The notes below the pieces were generated by a model. It was not told the origin of the DNA and searched no databases. It saw nothing but the letters and a program-made list of their open reading frames with translations. A DNA stretch of 64,000 nt from Evernia prunastri (Eukaryota; Ascomycota; Lecanoromycetes; Lecanorales; Parmeliaceae). Where the stretch lies: the NCBI GenBank assembly GCA_003184365.1, contig NKYR01000007.1:372001-436000 (forward strand), written 5' to 3'. The position numbers and the translations under genes are program-made. Of the stretch, positions 8,885-20,700 are shown one piece after another. Each line of letters opens with the position of its first letter. Positions within the stretch are counted from its first letter, which is position 1.

Positions 8885-10708
8885 CTACCTGGTCCAACCT
8901 CCTCGTCCACTTCCTCGGCCCCTACCACTTTGAACATTTCCGTTGAATGATTGCTGTGCGCCACCACGGGTCCCATATGGAAAACCGGTGACATGGCCAT
9001 ATTGCTGCTGACTCCAGCCACCATAATTTTGCGACGTTTGGCTTTGGAAGCCGGAGTGGGAGGCTCCTTGAAATGTAGGTGCACCGTGATTTTGGCCTAA
9101 TTTTGGGCCCGTTGGTGGGGCCGGTGCTGGTATGGCGCTTCCACTGTTTGGTTTCGGCATTGGTGGTGGGGGAGGCGGCCACGGACCGTGATAGTTAGGA
9201 GGGGGCGGAGGAGGGATGGGAACACCTCCAGGGCCGAGTGGGAAACCTTTCGCAAATGGGTGGGGAAAAGGCATGGAAGGCGGTGGGGAGGGCCCTTGAG
9301 CTTGGATCTGTTGCATGGGCTGTGGATTAGCTGGCGACGATGGTCTCTCGAAGACCGAAATCGTCTGCGGTGGTGAATACGACGGAGATCTTGATCGGGA
9401 GCGGCTGCGCAGGCTGCGATATCGTCTTCGCTCATTCGATAAATCCTTTGACTTCGAAGCTGATCGCCGGCTATTTCCACGTTTTGAACTTGATTTTGAT
9501 GACAAGGAGCTCGATCGACTTTTGTCCATAGTCGTGTTCGGACTCCTATTGCTGTCAGAGTCGCTGTATCTTCTCCTCTTGTGGGGACTGAAACTTCTGT
9601 CAATGCTACCAGCACGTCCTATAGTCCTTCCCGTTTCTCCAAGCCCTAGATCTCTCCTCTTCATCTTCTCACAAAATGCTCTGGACCACCCGTAGTATCC
9701 CTCGCCCCCCAGAACGGTTCCTGTGATCTCGTCGCCTAAGACAGATTGACCCAACTCATCAACATCCACATAATCTTCTCGATCTTCAAATGCATGTGCA
9801 TCTATCGACTCCACGCTCTTTAGAAAGTCTTTCACGGCTGTTGCTAAATTATCATCTGCTGGTCCAGCTGTGAATTGCAATGCTTTCAAAAGTTGAGGGC
9901 TGATGGATCTGACTGAGTTTGGAGTGATGTGAGGCATCATGTTACCGGCAGGTAAGTCGTAGAAAGGGGTTAGAGGATCGCCATGGCAGGGTGGTAGAAG
10001 ATAAGGCGCATCTTTCTTCCCTTCGCTTGAGGCCTCTTCCGAGAGCTTTGCATGCTTGTCACTGTCCGCGTAGCCGACCTTTGAAGCGACGGAGACAGTG
10101 TCTCTTAGCTGCTGGATGTATGAAGACTGATAGTAGCCATTGCCCTCCCAGATATCGAGGATATCTGTAATGCATTTGTGTTGCTTGGCGTAAACCTCCA
10201 AGTTGTAGCCGGATGCAGCCCTGAACAAATCCACGAGATAGGACTGGGCATTTCCCGTGAATGCGGAATGTGCTGAGGGTGACTGAATATGGTACTTGGT
10301 ATGATGAAGCAAATCATTCATTAGATACAGAACATGGAGCTGCCTTCGCCGTCCGGACGGAGCCGTCCCTTTGCCTGGCTTCTGCTCATCTCCGTCGGTG
10401 GTCTTTGCATATGATAGGGAAAGCGCAACGAGGTATTTCCCAATGGCAACGGTCCGGGCAGCAGACGGTATGATGTTCTTCAATAGCCAATCTTTACACC
10501 GCTGTTCTCAGGATTCCATTTAGCTATCTCATCACCCATTCAGATTTAGCCGTCAAACCTGGATGTTTGCCGAAGAGCATTGCTCTAACACCGCCTCGAG
10601 GAGAGTATGAAAGCGAGAAATTTCTGATTTGGATATTGATGTCGGATCTGGTCTGATCATGCCAGCCGCCAATGATGCCTTGGCTATGGCCACGGTGTGA
10701 GACACCAT
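8885..10708 (-). CDS. CID-domain SR-rich protein, CHERP-like
   Basis: Exons (minus) 10708-10559 and 10501-8885, intron 57 nt with donor GTTTGA; 588 aa. Joining gives LLEAVLEQCSSANIQRCKDWLLKNIIPSAART, part of a CTD-interacting (CID/ENTH-VHS) fold covering about residues 1-190, with RQLHVLYLMNDLLHHTKYH typical of this family. Then come an acidic segment, an Arg/Ser stretch (about 375-445) and a Pro/Gly-rich tail with poly-Pro runs ending in an RGRGSGRGG box. The arrangement CID + RS + proline-rich resembles CHERP/SR140-like splicing-associated proteins, which link RNA polymerase II or U2 snRNP to pre-mRNA. A start at the TTG near 10483 would delete the first helices of the domain, so ATG 10708 is preferred. 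General role likely, exact orthology unsure. Confidence 0.8.
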
Positions 10709-11661
10709 TACGAATGGAGTTACCTAGACGTTGCTCCGGTAATGGCGAATATCTTGCAGGATTTTCGATTTAAAAGGGAATACTCTACAATGAGAGGAGA
10801 TTACGAGAGAATAGCGTGTATCTCGATTATTTCATCGGCAAAATATCGGCCGACCCTCAGACGTACGATCCGGACGTAGGATTTCACATTTTCGCTCACT
10901 CTCAACTGCAAGAGAATCATTTCGAGTACTTACAATTTGAACCGAATTTCAGAACAAGTCTCTTAATGACGGGAATCATCACATCACAAAATCCGAGAGA
11001 GAAACGCTTGATGCTTCCGAGCTGTAATACATCGACAAAGATCGAGGCAGCTCTGCTCGCGATCCTCCCACTCTTTAAGTGACCTGCAGGTAGATAATGA
11101 GTATCATTATGCCTTTTCCACCCAATACCCACACTGGTCATACTTTTGAGAATGGTACTGCATCGCGACGTTGATAGAATTCCTCCATGCATTTCGCTTA
11201 CACATCGACTGCGGATATGCTCGGACATTGGAGGGAGGCGATCCTCCGCGCGTTGAGCAACAGTGAATCGCGCGTTAAGACGGCGGATCAAGTGAAATGC
11301 TCCCGAGTTCTGAATATTAGCAAACCAATGTCCAATGATAATCAATCGAGTAACTCTGGGAAAGGATGGCTGAAGCGTGTTGTTGCTACCAATCGTCCTT
11401 GACGCATTTTTTTCGTAGTGATAGACGCAAAGGTGGTGTGATTCCAGGGGTGGCACACAGCACACATCAGTCTCCCAATTACAGTCGCTCCTTTCCCGCC
11501 TTTTGCACGATGAGTATTAAGTACTGGCTCACTGAGATGGCCTCTACCAGCTTTTCTTGGATCTTCTGGGTCCGTTGAACTGCGTCTACCTCTTCGTGCA
11601 CAATAAACGGCCTCTTCACTTCAATTGCAACCCTTCAAACGCCATGTCCTGCCTTGGTCTC
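10709..11661. other. Intergenic between two minus-strand genes
   Basis: 953 bp. It includes the promoter of the CID/SR gene. A 182-codon minus-strand ORF (11465-10917) and two plus-strand ORFs show no homology I recognise, no conserved domain and no convincing splice context, so I do not call a gene. Confidence 0.45.
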
Positions 11662-12015
11662 TCAACTGAAGCGATCACCTTTCTTCGATTTGTAAGGTTT
11701 GGCCGCGACATATTTGCTCTCCTCTTGAGGTTTTTGACCTCCATTCTCCAGAGGATGCTCCGTCGGTGCAGGATCATGGCTGGCCTCCGTACTGGGGCTA
11801 TTGGCATAATCGTGAGGCTTTTTATGGCCCTGCTTCAGGCTGGGAGGCTTTGCATAGAATTCGGCGTCGAGAGCGTACTTCAACCGCCGTCGCTTCATTT
11901 CCTCTTCATGGCGAACTTTCTTATCAGCATTTATGGAACGCTTAGCGAAGACGTAGGCACCTCCGCCAGCTGATATCCGATTAGCAAGAAATGCAGTAAG
12001 GTTCCGGCACTCCAT
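11662..12015 (-). CDS. Small conserved protein, DUF4748-like
   Basis: Single exon, 117 aa. N-terminal segment with LTAFLANRISAGGGAYVFAKRSINADKK, then a basic region (EEEMKRRRLKYALDAEF) and a polar tail with NSPSTEASHDPAPTEHP, ending KKGDRFS. This matches my recollection of a fungal small-protein family (DUF4748) with an N-terminal amphipathic/hydrophobic helix and conserved PSTEASxDPAPT and GDRFS motifs; function unknown. The N-terminus is basic and could be organelle-targeting or a membrane anchor (inference). It shares a 436-bp divergent promoter with SSL2. Confidence 0.75.
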   Translation of the reverse strand: MECRNLTAFLANRISAGGGAYVFAKRSINADKKVRHEEEMKRRRLKYALDAEFYAKPPSLKQGHKKPHDYANSPSTEASHDPAPTEHPLENGGQKPQEESKYVAAKPYKSKKGDRFS

Positions 12016-12451
12016 ACCAACTATTAATGCGCCCCAGCCAATCCTATAATCAGACTATGAGCTTCTTTACGCTATCGTCCTAGGTGTATTACCTACCAAG
12101 TTGACCGAATCTAGCTTATTAGCCTCCTACTCCTGAGTGTTGAAAATGACGTACCGTATTCATTCTTTACCGTGATTGACCCAATTTAAAGTGATTGCGG
12201 AGCATTAGAGGACAAAGAATTTTAACAGCCGTCATGTATGGAATTTTCCTAACGCGGTCTAAGGCGCTAAATGAAGTCTTGGCGTTCGTCAATTGTTAAA
12301 TGAGTCAACGTGAGTCAATCTACCTCAACTCATAAACACTCCATCCGAGGCAAATGGTCCCCATGAAACACTGCGATCTCCCAAAGACCATCGCAGACTT
12401 CTGTTGCGGCAAACGCTTTTCCTAGATTGCAGCCAGTCCGCAAACAGTATC
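12016..12451. promoter_or_regulatory. Divergent promoter, DUF4748-like / SSL2
   Basis: 436 bp between start codons, with two TGAGTCA heptamers (see the next entry). Confidence 0.5.
12301..12317. promoter_or_regulatory. Paired TGAGTCA (Gcn4/CpcA/AP-1-type) sites
   Basis: TGAGTCA at 12301-12307 and again at 12311-12317, one helical turn apart on the same face, 135-151 bp upstream of the SSL2 start. bZIP factors of the Gcn4/CpcA and Yap groups bind TGASTCA. Binding is inference from the motif pair only. Confidence 0.4.
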
Positions 12452-14968
12452 ATGGCACCTAAGCGCAAGGCCTCTACGGCTTCACGAAACTCAGGACCTG
12501 TAAAGCGATCGGCCTCAGGTGCGGCTACACCTCAGAGCATCGATAGCAGTGATGAGTATTCAGCAGAAGGCTCGGAGGCCAGTCAAGGTGAAGCCGAGAA
12601 CCTCAGTAAGGCCGTCAAGACGTTTTCTGCCGACTCTTTGAAGAGCCGAAGCAAGGAGCAAAGTCGAACCCTTGATCGTGAAGCCAAGGCTGCCGGCATC
12701 AGTAATCTGTCATATCTGAGTCTCAAACCTGATCACGAGAATCGTCCGTTATGGGTTGACGCCAAGAAGGCCAGGATTACTCTGGAGAGTTTCTCCCCTT
12801 TGGCTGCTCAGGCTCAAGACTTTCTGACGACCATTGCTGAACCTTTGTCTCGACCGGAGTTCCTACATGAGTATGCACTGACAGTGCATAGTCTTTATGC
12901 CGCTGTGTCTGTTGGCCTTGTACCTCAAGATATCATCAGCTTCCTTGACCGTCTGTCAAAAACGCCTCTGCCCGAGGAGATCAAGAGCTTCATCCTTGGG
13001 TGCACTCAGGCATTTGGGAAAGTCAAGCTCGTACTGAAACATAATCGGTATTTCCTTGAGACGCCTGACAACAAAGTGTTGCAAAAGCTGGTGCAGGACG
13101 AAGTCATTGGTGCTCAACGGATAGGGCAGGAAGAAGGCATCATCACTGAGAAGGCGCCAAAATTGGGTGGGCTCGTCATTCCTGGTACTAAAGACGCTGC
13201 TGGCGTGAAACAGCAGCCGGGGTCTCAACAACAGATCACGGATGGCCAAGGTGGGGTAGCCAAAGAAGATGACATCTATATGACTTTACGAGAAGATGAC
13301 GATGACGACGATGACGACGATGAAAAGCACATCCATTCAGTAGAAGTACCGGCAGGAGGCGTCGAGGCAGTCCAGAAACGGTGTCTTGACCTTGGTTATC
13401 CTGTTCTCGAGGAATATGACTTTCATAACGACCAAGTCAATCCTAACTTGGATATAGACTTGAAACCGAACACTACAATTCGTACCTACCAGGAAAAGAG
13501 CTTGAGCAAGATGTTTAGTAACGGCAGAGCTCGCAGTGGGATCATCGTGTTACCCTGTGGTGCAGGAAAGACGCTGGTAGGAATCACGGCGGCTTGTACC
13601 ATCAGAAAAGGTATTGTGATATTGTGCACAAGCTCAATGTCCGTGGTGCAGTGGAGATCAGAGTTTTTGAAGTGGAGTAACGTGTCACCGAATGACATCG
13701 CCATATTTACATCCGATCATAAAGAGAGGTTTTCGAAGAGTACCGGCATCATCATTTCCACATACTCTATGGTCACGCAGACGAGGAGCAGGTCTCACGA
13801 TGCAGCGAAGATGATGGAATTCATACAAGAAAGGGAGTGGGGACTCATGATACTCGATGAAGTGCATGTCGTTCCCGCTTCTATCTTCAGAAAGGTTACG
13901 CATTCCATAGCGACGCATTCAAAACTCGGTCTCACAGCCACACTATTGCGTGAGGACGACAAAATTACAGATCTTAATTTTTTGATTGGTCCCAAGCTCT
14001 ACGAGGCAAATTGGATGGAGCTGGCTGAGCAAGGACACATTGCAAAGGTACAATGTGCCGAGGTGTGGTGTCCGATGACGACCGAGTTCTATCAGGAGTA
14101 TCTACGGGAGACTTCTCGTAAGAGAGCGCTGCTCTACATCATGAATCCTCGCAAATTTCAGGCCTGTCAATTCTTAATTGACTATCATGAGAAGCGTGGA
14201 GACAAAGTCATAGTTTTCTCGGACAATGTCTTCGCCTTGCAAGCTTATGCCCTCAAGTTGAAGAAATTCTACATTTTCGGCGGCACACCTCAAGCTGAGC
14301 GCCTGCGGGTATTGGAAAACTTCCAACATAGCGAAGTTGTCAATACCATCTTCCTGTCGAAGATCGGAGACACGTCACTCGATCTCCCAGAAGCTACATG
14401 TCTCATTCAAATTTCGTCACATTATGGTTCCCGTCGGCAAGAAGCGCAGCGTCTGGGCCGCATTTTGCGAGCAAAGCGAAGAAATGACGAAGGATTCAAT
14501 GCATTCTTCTATTCCCTGGTGTCAAAAGACACGCAAGAAATGTACTATTCTTCGAAGAGACAGGCTTTCTTGGTCGACCAGGGTTATGCCTTTAAGGTGA
14601 TTACGCATTTGCAAGGCATCGAAAATCTACCGGGCCTGGCATACGCATCACCGGCAGAGAGAAGAGAGTTGCTGCAGCAGGTCATGCTGCAAAACGAGAC
14701 ATCGGCAGACGTGGAAAAGGTGGAGGACGATAACTTGCCGGAACGCCCCGGCATTACGAGGGGGAAAGGTGGCATGGGCGGGAAAAAGGGGGCGAAGCGG
14801 ACGGCGGGCATGCTCAGTGATCTCAGTGGCGGTCAAAACATGGCGTACATGGAGACCAACAAGAGCATGAACAAAGAGCTAAAGAAGGGCTCGCACAACG
14901 CCCTTTTCAAGAAGATGGCGCGGGAGCAACAGAGACGGAAGCAACAGCAGCTGGAAGATAATTCCTAG
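12452..14968 (+). CDS. SSL2: TFIIH 3'-5' DNA helicase/translocase XPB (Ssl2/Rad25)
   Basis: Intronless, 838 aa from ATG 12452 (MAPKRKAST); the reading frame extends 16 codons upstream but only from a TTG. Basic N-terminus, damage-recognition-like domain around 75-230, an acidic run of nine Asp near residue 290, then helicase lobe 1 with GAGKT (about 370), DEVH box (about 469) and LTATLLREDDK containing the XPB-specific RED motif, and lobe 2 ending in QEAQRLGRILRAKRR. XPB is the ATP-dependent translocase of TFIIH that opens promoters for RNA polymerase II and acts in nucleotide-excision repair. The basic Gly/Lys-rich C-terminus is usual. Length matches Rad25 (843 aa in yeast). No truncation or missing motif. 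Confidence 0.97.
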   Translation: MAPKRKASTASRNSGPVKRSASGAATPQSIDSSDEYSAEGSEASQGEAENLSKAVKTFSADSLKSRSKEQSRTLDREAKAAGISNLSYLSLKPDHENRPLWVDAKKARITLESFSPLAAQAQDFLTTIAEPLSRPEFLHEYALTVHSLYAAVSVGLVPQDIISFLDRLSKTPLPEEIKSFILGCTQAFGKVKLVLKHNRYFLETPDNKVLQKLVQDEVIGAQRIGQEEGIITEKAPKLGGLVIPGTKDAAGVKQQPGSQQQITDGQGGVAKEDDIYMTLREDDDDDDDDDEKHIHSVEVPAGGVEAVQKRCLDLGYPVLEEYDFHNDQVNPNLDIDLKPNTTIRTYQEKSLSKMFSNGRARSGIIVLPCGAGKTLVGITAACTIRKGIVILCTSSMSVVQWRSEFLKWSNVSPNDIAIFTSDHKERFSKSTGIIISTYSMVTQTRSRSHDAAKMMEFIQEREWGLMILDEVHVVPASIFRKVTHSIATHSKLGLTATLLREDDKITDLNFLIGPKLYEANWMELAEQGHIAKVQCAEVWCPMTTEFYQEYLRETSRKRALLYIMNPRKFQACQFLIDYHEKRGDKVIVFSDNVFALQAYALKLKKFYIFGGTPQAERLRVLENFQHSEVVNTIFLSKIGDTSLDLPEATCLIQISSHYGSRRQEAQRLGRILRAKRRNDEGFNAFFYSLVSKDTQEMYYSSKRQAFLVDQGYAFKVITHLQGIENLPGLAYASPAERRELLQQVMLQNETSADVEKVEDDNLPERPGITRGKGGMGGKKGAKRTAGMLSDLSGGQNMAYMETNKSMNKELKKGSHNALFKKMAREQQRRKQQQLEDNS

Positions 14969-15558
14969 CATCTTGAATGTCAGTTTCCTGCATAGATGCA
15001 TAGAATGAATTGCATAGCGATGGCGTCTTCAGGACAGTAATAGTCTTGCTACTGGCAAGTCAAATGAAAAATTAGGCATCAAATCCGACCCTCTTTATCC
15101 TCAGCGTTATCAAACATGATGAAAAGTGCCTGCCTCACCTGACCAGCAGGTATTTACTATTTATTGATTAATTGATCCAATAATGAAAGCCTTGGCGGCT
15201 GCAGCAGAGCGGCTTTACCTTACCTACCCGTGCTACCTTACTCTACTTACTCTACCCTACTTTATCAATAGCTCAATCAGCCTGTTGTGACATGGTAACA
15301 AGTCTGAGTGAGGTCTATACCACTCACTGTACTTTACCTACTCTACGTACTCTACTGTAAAGCAGAGTACTCATACAAAGCGAAGCAAAACCAAACCAAA
15401 CCGAAGCACAGCAAAAACTAGGACCTCATCAGACTTCAGCTATTATACCAGATATAGAATTGGTATTGCATATCTCATTGATCCATTCTTCTTTTCGTCC
15501 TGCTGACAGGGTCACTCCATCGTCTGCAGACCCGTTAAGCCTAAGGCATCATAATACC
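14969..15558. other. Intergenic with TACCTTAC-type low complexity
   Basis: 590 bp. Between 15215 and 15360 it is rich in CTTACCTACC/CTACTTACTCTACC short motifs, complement of the GGTAAGGTA motif seen at 6.5-7.5 kb, and has AAACCAAACC repeats near 15388. It contains the promoter of the questin-oxidase-like gene; no gene seen. Confidence 0.5.
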
Positions 15559-17265
15559 ATGTCTGCATCAGCCTCACAGGTAAAACTGTCTCTGGACCAT
15601 TGCGGCGTGTTCCATCTTCCCGGCTTGACCAAAGAATCTGCGGCCAAGGCATCCCAAGTCCTGCAAGAGAATCATGAAAACTACCACCCCTTGTTTGATC
15701 AACAAGAATTTTTTCATAGTAAGTCTGCAGTATGCACTTGCTTCCCAGGCACAATCCCATCACACAAGCTGTACGTGACTGTCTCTGATATCCCGCCACA
15801 GATCACATATCTCATCACATTCTTACCTTGTACGCTCTTGGAACGTCCCCGGAATTAATTCAGACACACTATGACAATAATAAGACAGATCAGCGGAAAT
15901 TTCAGCCCCATGACAATGCAGTCCTAGAGGATCTACATGACGACCAAAAATTCCATAATTACCTTGGCAATGAAAGGTATTACCCTGAATACCTGGAGTA
16001 TTTTCGAGGCGAGATTGACAAGAAGGGCTACGAGGACGTCATCAACGACTATTGCTTAAAAGGTGATGAGCGGGCAGATGACATGCTTGTTCGCTTGCAC
16101 GCCGAGTTTTTGCACCCAATGATTCATCTAGGCTTCGGTGTCGAGTTCAAACAGCCAGCAATCATTGCTGAAGCTCTTGCTGAAGCAGCCGTGCATGATG
16201 CACGGATTGGACCTTTCATGCTTGGTGCCGAGAAGGCGGCCGCCTCAAGCGGTAAAGGCAAGCCTATGATAGAGCTGTTGGATGAAATTCGTGCGGATAA
16301 GAAGCTGAACTCTGCTGCCAACTGGGACGACGCAGACAAAATTCTCGATGGCGTTCTGGTCCGCGCTCTTGATGAAATGATCCGTGTCGTGGCAAATTGG
16401 AGGGTTATGCCAGGTGCAGTAACCGAGAAGACAGCGGAAATGACAAACGTAAGTTGTGTTCCCGATGCCTTTCCTTCCTGCTTCATACTGTATCTGAGCG
16501 GCAAAACTCCTCGCAGCAGAGAGGCAAATAAGCACAATACTGGCAACTCGAACTTGACAAAAAAAAAGAACCGCTGACTCACAACCAAAGTAGGCCGTCG
16601 TTTACTACACTGGAGGAGCCCAGCATCCACCAAAGCAAATCAAATTTGACTTCTACTACATACACTGCGTCAACAGCTCAATTTTCTATGACGTGTTTCT
16701 TAAGGAGGCTGCTTGGATAAGCGACGAGAACAAGGCTCGTCTCTTGGAATGGAAAGGTCGGCTCGACCTCTGCATGTATGCATCCAGAAGATCACCAGAG
16801 CCGAGGATGGACGTCATCACAAACTATGAACCCAAAAATCCCGAGACAGCAAAAGATAGTGCAGTTGAAACAGGTTCTTGGGACGGTATTTTCAACCGTG
16901 TACTCCACCATAACGACGACGGTCATGCTGCCAAGCTCGTCAGAGCTCTCGCCCACGCGGAAAACATCTGTGCAGCATATAATATGAACGAGCCTTTATT
17001 CAAAATCAAAGGCGACATGTGGTTGCAGCTTGGGCATATGGGTGAGCTTCCACAGTATGACTTCAGTATTTGACTGACCATGCTCTTAGCGATTGACAGC
17101 GTAGAAGACACCGGGGTTGCTTGGGTCAGATCGGCAGGATTTCCAGAAGCGTGGGAGAAGTAAGCTATTCCTGGCTTCCTTCTGGTGTTCCGGAAGTTCA
17201 ATGTGGTCGATCTGCTAACTCTCTGCGACTGCAGATACGAGGACCGCCCCCGTACACGACTTTGA
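15559..17265 (+). CDS. Questin-oxidase-like protein (AflY/HypA-related)
   Basis: Exons 15559-15718, 15802-16448, 16594-17041, 17090-17159, 17235-17265; introns 83, 145, 48 and 75 nt; 451 aa with closed frame. Signature segments: NHISHHILTLYALGTSPELIQ (joined exons 1-2), FLHPMIHLGFGVEF, an Ala-rich EALAEAAVHD, and the C-terminal HAENICAAY...DMWLQLGHMAIDSVED. This is the questin oxidase-like family (Pfam PF14027 by recollection), NADPH-dependent monooxygenases that open anthraquinone-type rings in fungal polyketide pathways, but many members lie outside clusters. No polyketide synthase, transporter or regulator is next to it here, so the substrate is unknown. The final exon adds only 10 residues. 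Confidence 0.85.
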
Positions 17266-17703
17266 GCACCACGATTTGAGCTGTACTGTCTCCGTCAACA
17301 TGAATGTATGCGTAGAGCTAACAGATTTGATGGATAAACAAAAAATGTCATGCTTTTCGGATTGCATCAAATGCCAAATCATGGAGTATGGTTTCCAGAA
17401 CGTCTGTATCTGTATGCGTGTCCGAACGAATGAAGATGCGGGTGGACTGCAGCCCTTCGATATCTAAGCAACTGTAAGCATGGTCTGGACAATGAAGTAT
17501 TTCGCAATGTACATGCGAAAAACACCGGAAGCCTCTGGGTCTCGCTCGGGGTAGAGGCTTTATCTAGATGAGAATGTACAGATTCCATAATCAATTCAGG
17601 TTTCACGGCGCGAACCGCGTGGTGGACATCCAAATCATCTACACCGCCCTACCAAGTGGCGGCTGAAACTGGCCCGGCTCCTTCGCTATGGCTCTACGTA
17701 GGA
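17266..17703. other. Convergent 3' region, questin-oxidase-like / XRN1
   Basis: 438 bp between two stop codons. ORFs here are short and without homology; terminator function only. Confidence 0.4.
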
Positions 17704-20700
17704 TTACTGCTGCTGTACTACCACAGACGCTCTACTTCGTGGTGCTCCTCTCCCTCTTGGGACGATCCCACGATGTGGACCGCCCCTGACCGCGCCTCGT
17801 CCTCCTCTACCACCTCCTCGGCTATCCAGACTTGCCGGGGGTGGCATGTTTGCGTATGATTGTGCTTGGAAAGCTGGATTATTTTGAACCACAGGATTGT
17901 CGGACTTGGCCCCATCCAGCTTTGCATAGCCGTTTCGATTGACTTGCTGAGGGTTAGGACCACCCCTGCCGCGACTTGTGCCATTTACCTGTCCACCTCT
18001 TCCACGAGAGCCATAAATTTGTGCGGGTGGCTGACTGCGTATTGGAAGTATTCGCTGTTGACCATTCTGCCCATCGATATGGCCAGGACCACCTCGACCC
18101 CTCGAGGCTCCACCGCGATTGCCATTCGATTGTCCAGCCACGGCTCCTCTGAAAGATCCCTGAAAAGGTCCCGGCACCTGTGCTGGAACCAGTTGCCCTC
18201 GACCGTTCGGTCCAAGTGGGAATCCGTATCCATTTGCGGTCAGCTGCTGCGACTGAGCTTTCGGGCGATTTTGTTCGCCTGCACGGGATCCTGCGACCAC
18301 TTGGCGGTCTGTGAGGTTGAGTACGGTATGAACAGGTACGGTGGATCCTCGAAACGGCGAGCACCTGTCTTCCAAAGACGTGCCACTCATAAAAGTGACA
18401 TCAAAGACGACGTCGAGAAGGACAATCCTTGGGGTTCGCGTCTTTCCAACGATTGTTCCACGCGTTGCTATTGGCACTCGCCCTGAATCTTGAACATACA
18501 CTACGCGATCGCCAAGAGAGAATCGCTGGTGACTTAGTCTTTGCTCCGCATCAGAGGGTTTCAACAGGGCATTCCTGGGTGCGCCATTGATCTTCTTGTT
18601 GACACCCTTTCCTGGCGGATCCATCTGAAAGGCCTCATCGGCAGCTTTTTCGATCTTGCTGACAGCCTCCGAGTCAAGCTGCTCTGCGTCCAAAGGTACT
18701 TTTTCAAAGCGCTTTGATTCAATCTCCTTGAGCCAAGCTTGTATGGCCTTTATCCTATCCTTTGCCTCGGACTGAGGGTAGAAATCAGTGGCTTCGTAGA
18801 TGTTGCCTTGCGAGTTGCGCTGTATGCCAGCGATGAACTCTGGAAATTTCATCATGTACTGTTGTATCAGCTGTACTGCCTTCTCGCTGAACTCCCATCC
18901 GGAACTTTTTCGCGAATACCCAAGCACCTTCAATTTCTTCGCTTCGAATTTCAGATTCAGGCCTAGATTGACCCTGTTTTCGTCAAGAGCCACTTGGAAA
19001 GAAGAGGTGATTTTGCTGAGGACGAGAGGGTTCAGGCCTAATGTCTTTGCAACCGCATACGAAGGGGTATAGTGTGAGTGACGCTCTGCATCCTTCACTA
19101 TCTGGCGCCCAAATTCTGGGACCTTGGCTGCCACAGTCGAGACCCACAGGTCCGCTTTGTTCCCAGTGTGACCAACAACTTGTAGAGGCCTGCCGTAATT
19201 GAATTCCCCAAGGAAAAAGGCTCTTGATCCTATCGGGAACTCTTCTTCTATTGAAAGCGCAGGCTTTTCCAAGAAACGCGGATCTTCGCTAAGCACTTCT
19301 TCTACCACGGTTTGCGAAGCATAGTCTGTTTCTATGCCTTCAATGTGTGCGTACTCCTTGACGGTGGCCCCATCATCAGTCTTCTTTAAGCCTTTCAATG
19401 TGTCTACATGGACTAATGATTGGACTTCCCCGATCATCATCCCTAATCTCTTGCTGTAGACAGACTCGATTCGCTCGGCTTTCTGATGCCACATATCAAC
19501 TTCCTGAGGGCCGTGAGGTACTGCAACCGGCAGACCAGCACCGCTCTCGGGCATGCTATAACTAAATAATTCGTCCGAGACCCTGATGACTTTGGCTTCG
19601 GATAGGAAAGGGTAACCAACGTGGACTTTGCGACCAAGCAGAGACTTTGCGGCTTCAACTTTTATCCGTGACTCCGGCTCCAGCAAGGTGACTACCATGC
19701 TCTCGTTTCTGCTGTCTTGCTGGAAAATGTTAACGCCGTGGAAGCCAAGGTTCCCCACAAATGGTAGCGTCTTCAAGCTGGGAAAGCCAGCCAGTGCGGA
19801 CTCGCCAAGTTTGACACCACTCATTAGTCCAACATGATAATCCAAGCCTTCCATGGTTGGTAGATCGAAAATGTTCTCCACACAATGGCAGTTCGGTATA
19901 TCGGGGAAAATGCCAACAAGAGAAGTAGGATAGGTGAATTCAACTTCTGGCGAGTAGGCAAATCTCAACGACACCCCAAATTCGTTGCGGTCCTTTTCGG
20001 CTTCTGACAGCAAATGCTCTTTTGTCTTCATTGCTGGCAATAGTCGGCGCTCATCGATAAAAGGAATTTTGACGACCGCCTCCCATTCCATCTTCTTGCC
20101 GTTCATATCTAATTCAAAGTCGCGAGGGTAGAAATCGATAATGGGCGAGTTTGGATTGGTCATTAGATCGTGATAGGGCGTCGGTACAATATTCTTGCTT
20201 CGGTCAGGTAAGACGCCCATTAATTGCTGATATGGCCTGAACGGCTGTCCCAGCTGAAAGTTTATGTCTGCGTTCAAGCCTAATTTGACGTCTAAATTGT
20301 GTCAGCAGGACTGAAGATTAAAGAGAAAAGCGATTGAGAGAGCACTTACCCGATATCATTGGAGAGTAATGGTACCCGTAGAACCAGGGCCAGGATGCTA
20401 CTCCACGATAGTAATAAAATAGCACCCACTGCAAGCCCTGAACGTAATTTTGTGTCAAGTTGCGCATTTCCTTTTGGTTTTCCATGCCCCATTCGAACCT
20501 GCTCTTGTAGTATCTGTCTTTCCAATCCTGAAATTTTTCCTCGTATTTCCTGTCCGCTTGCTCTTGCACTTCCTCGGCGGTGACATCGACTATCTTGGCA
20601 TTGTCATAACGTTTGATGACACGAAGCAATGCGATCGATGCCTCTTCGTCCTCTAAGTCTTCATCATCATCGTCTCCTTGAAGCTTATTTGGAAAGTCGA

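Noticed and set aside
10917..11465. 182-codon minus-strand ORF
   Set aside because: No recognisable family and no coding-like features beyond length; the region has competing ORFs in other frames.
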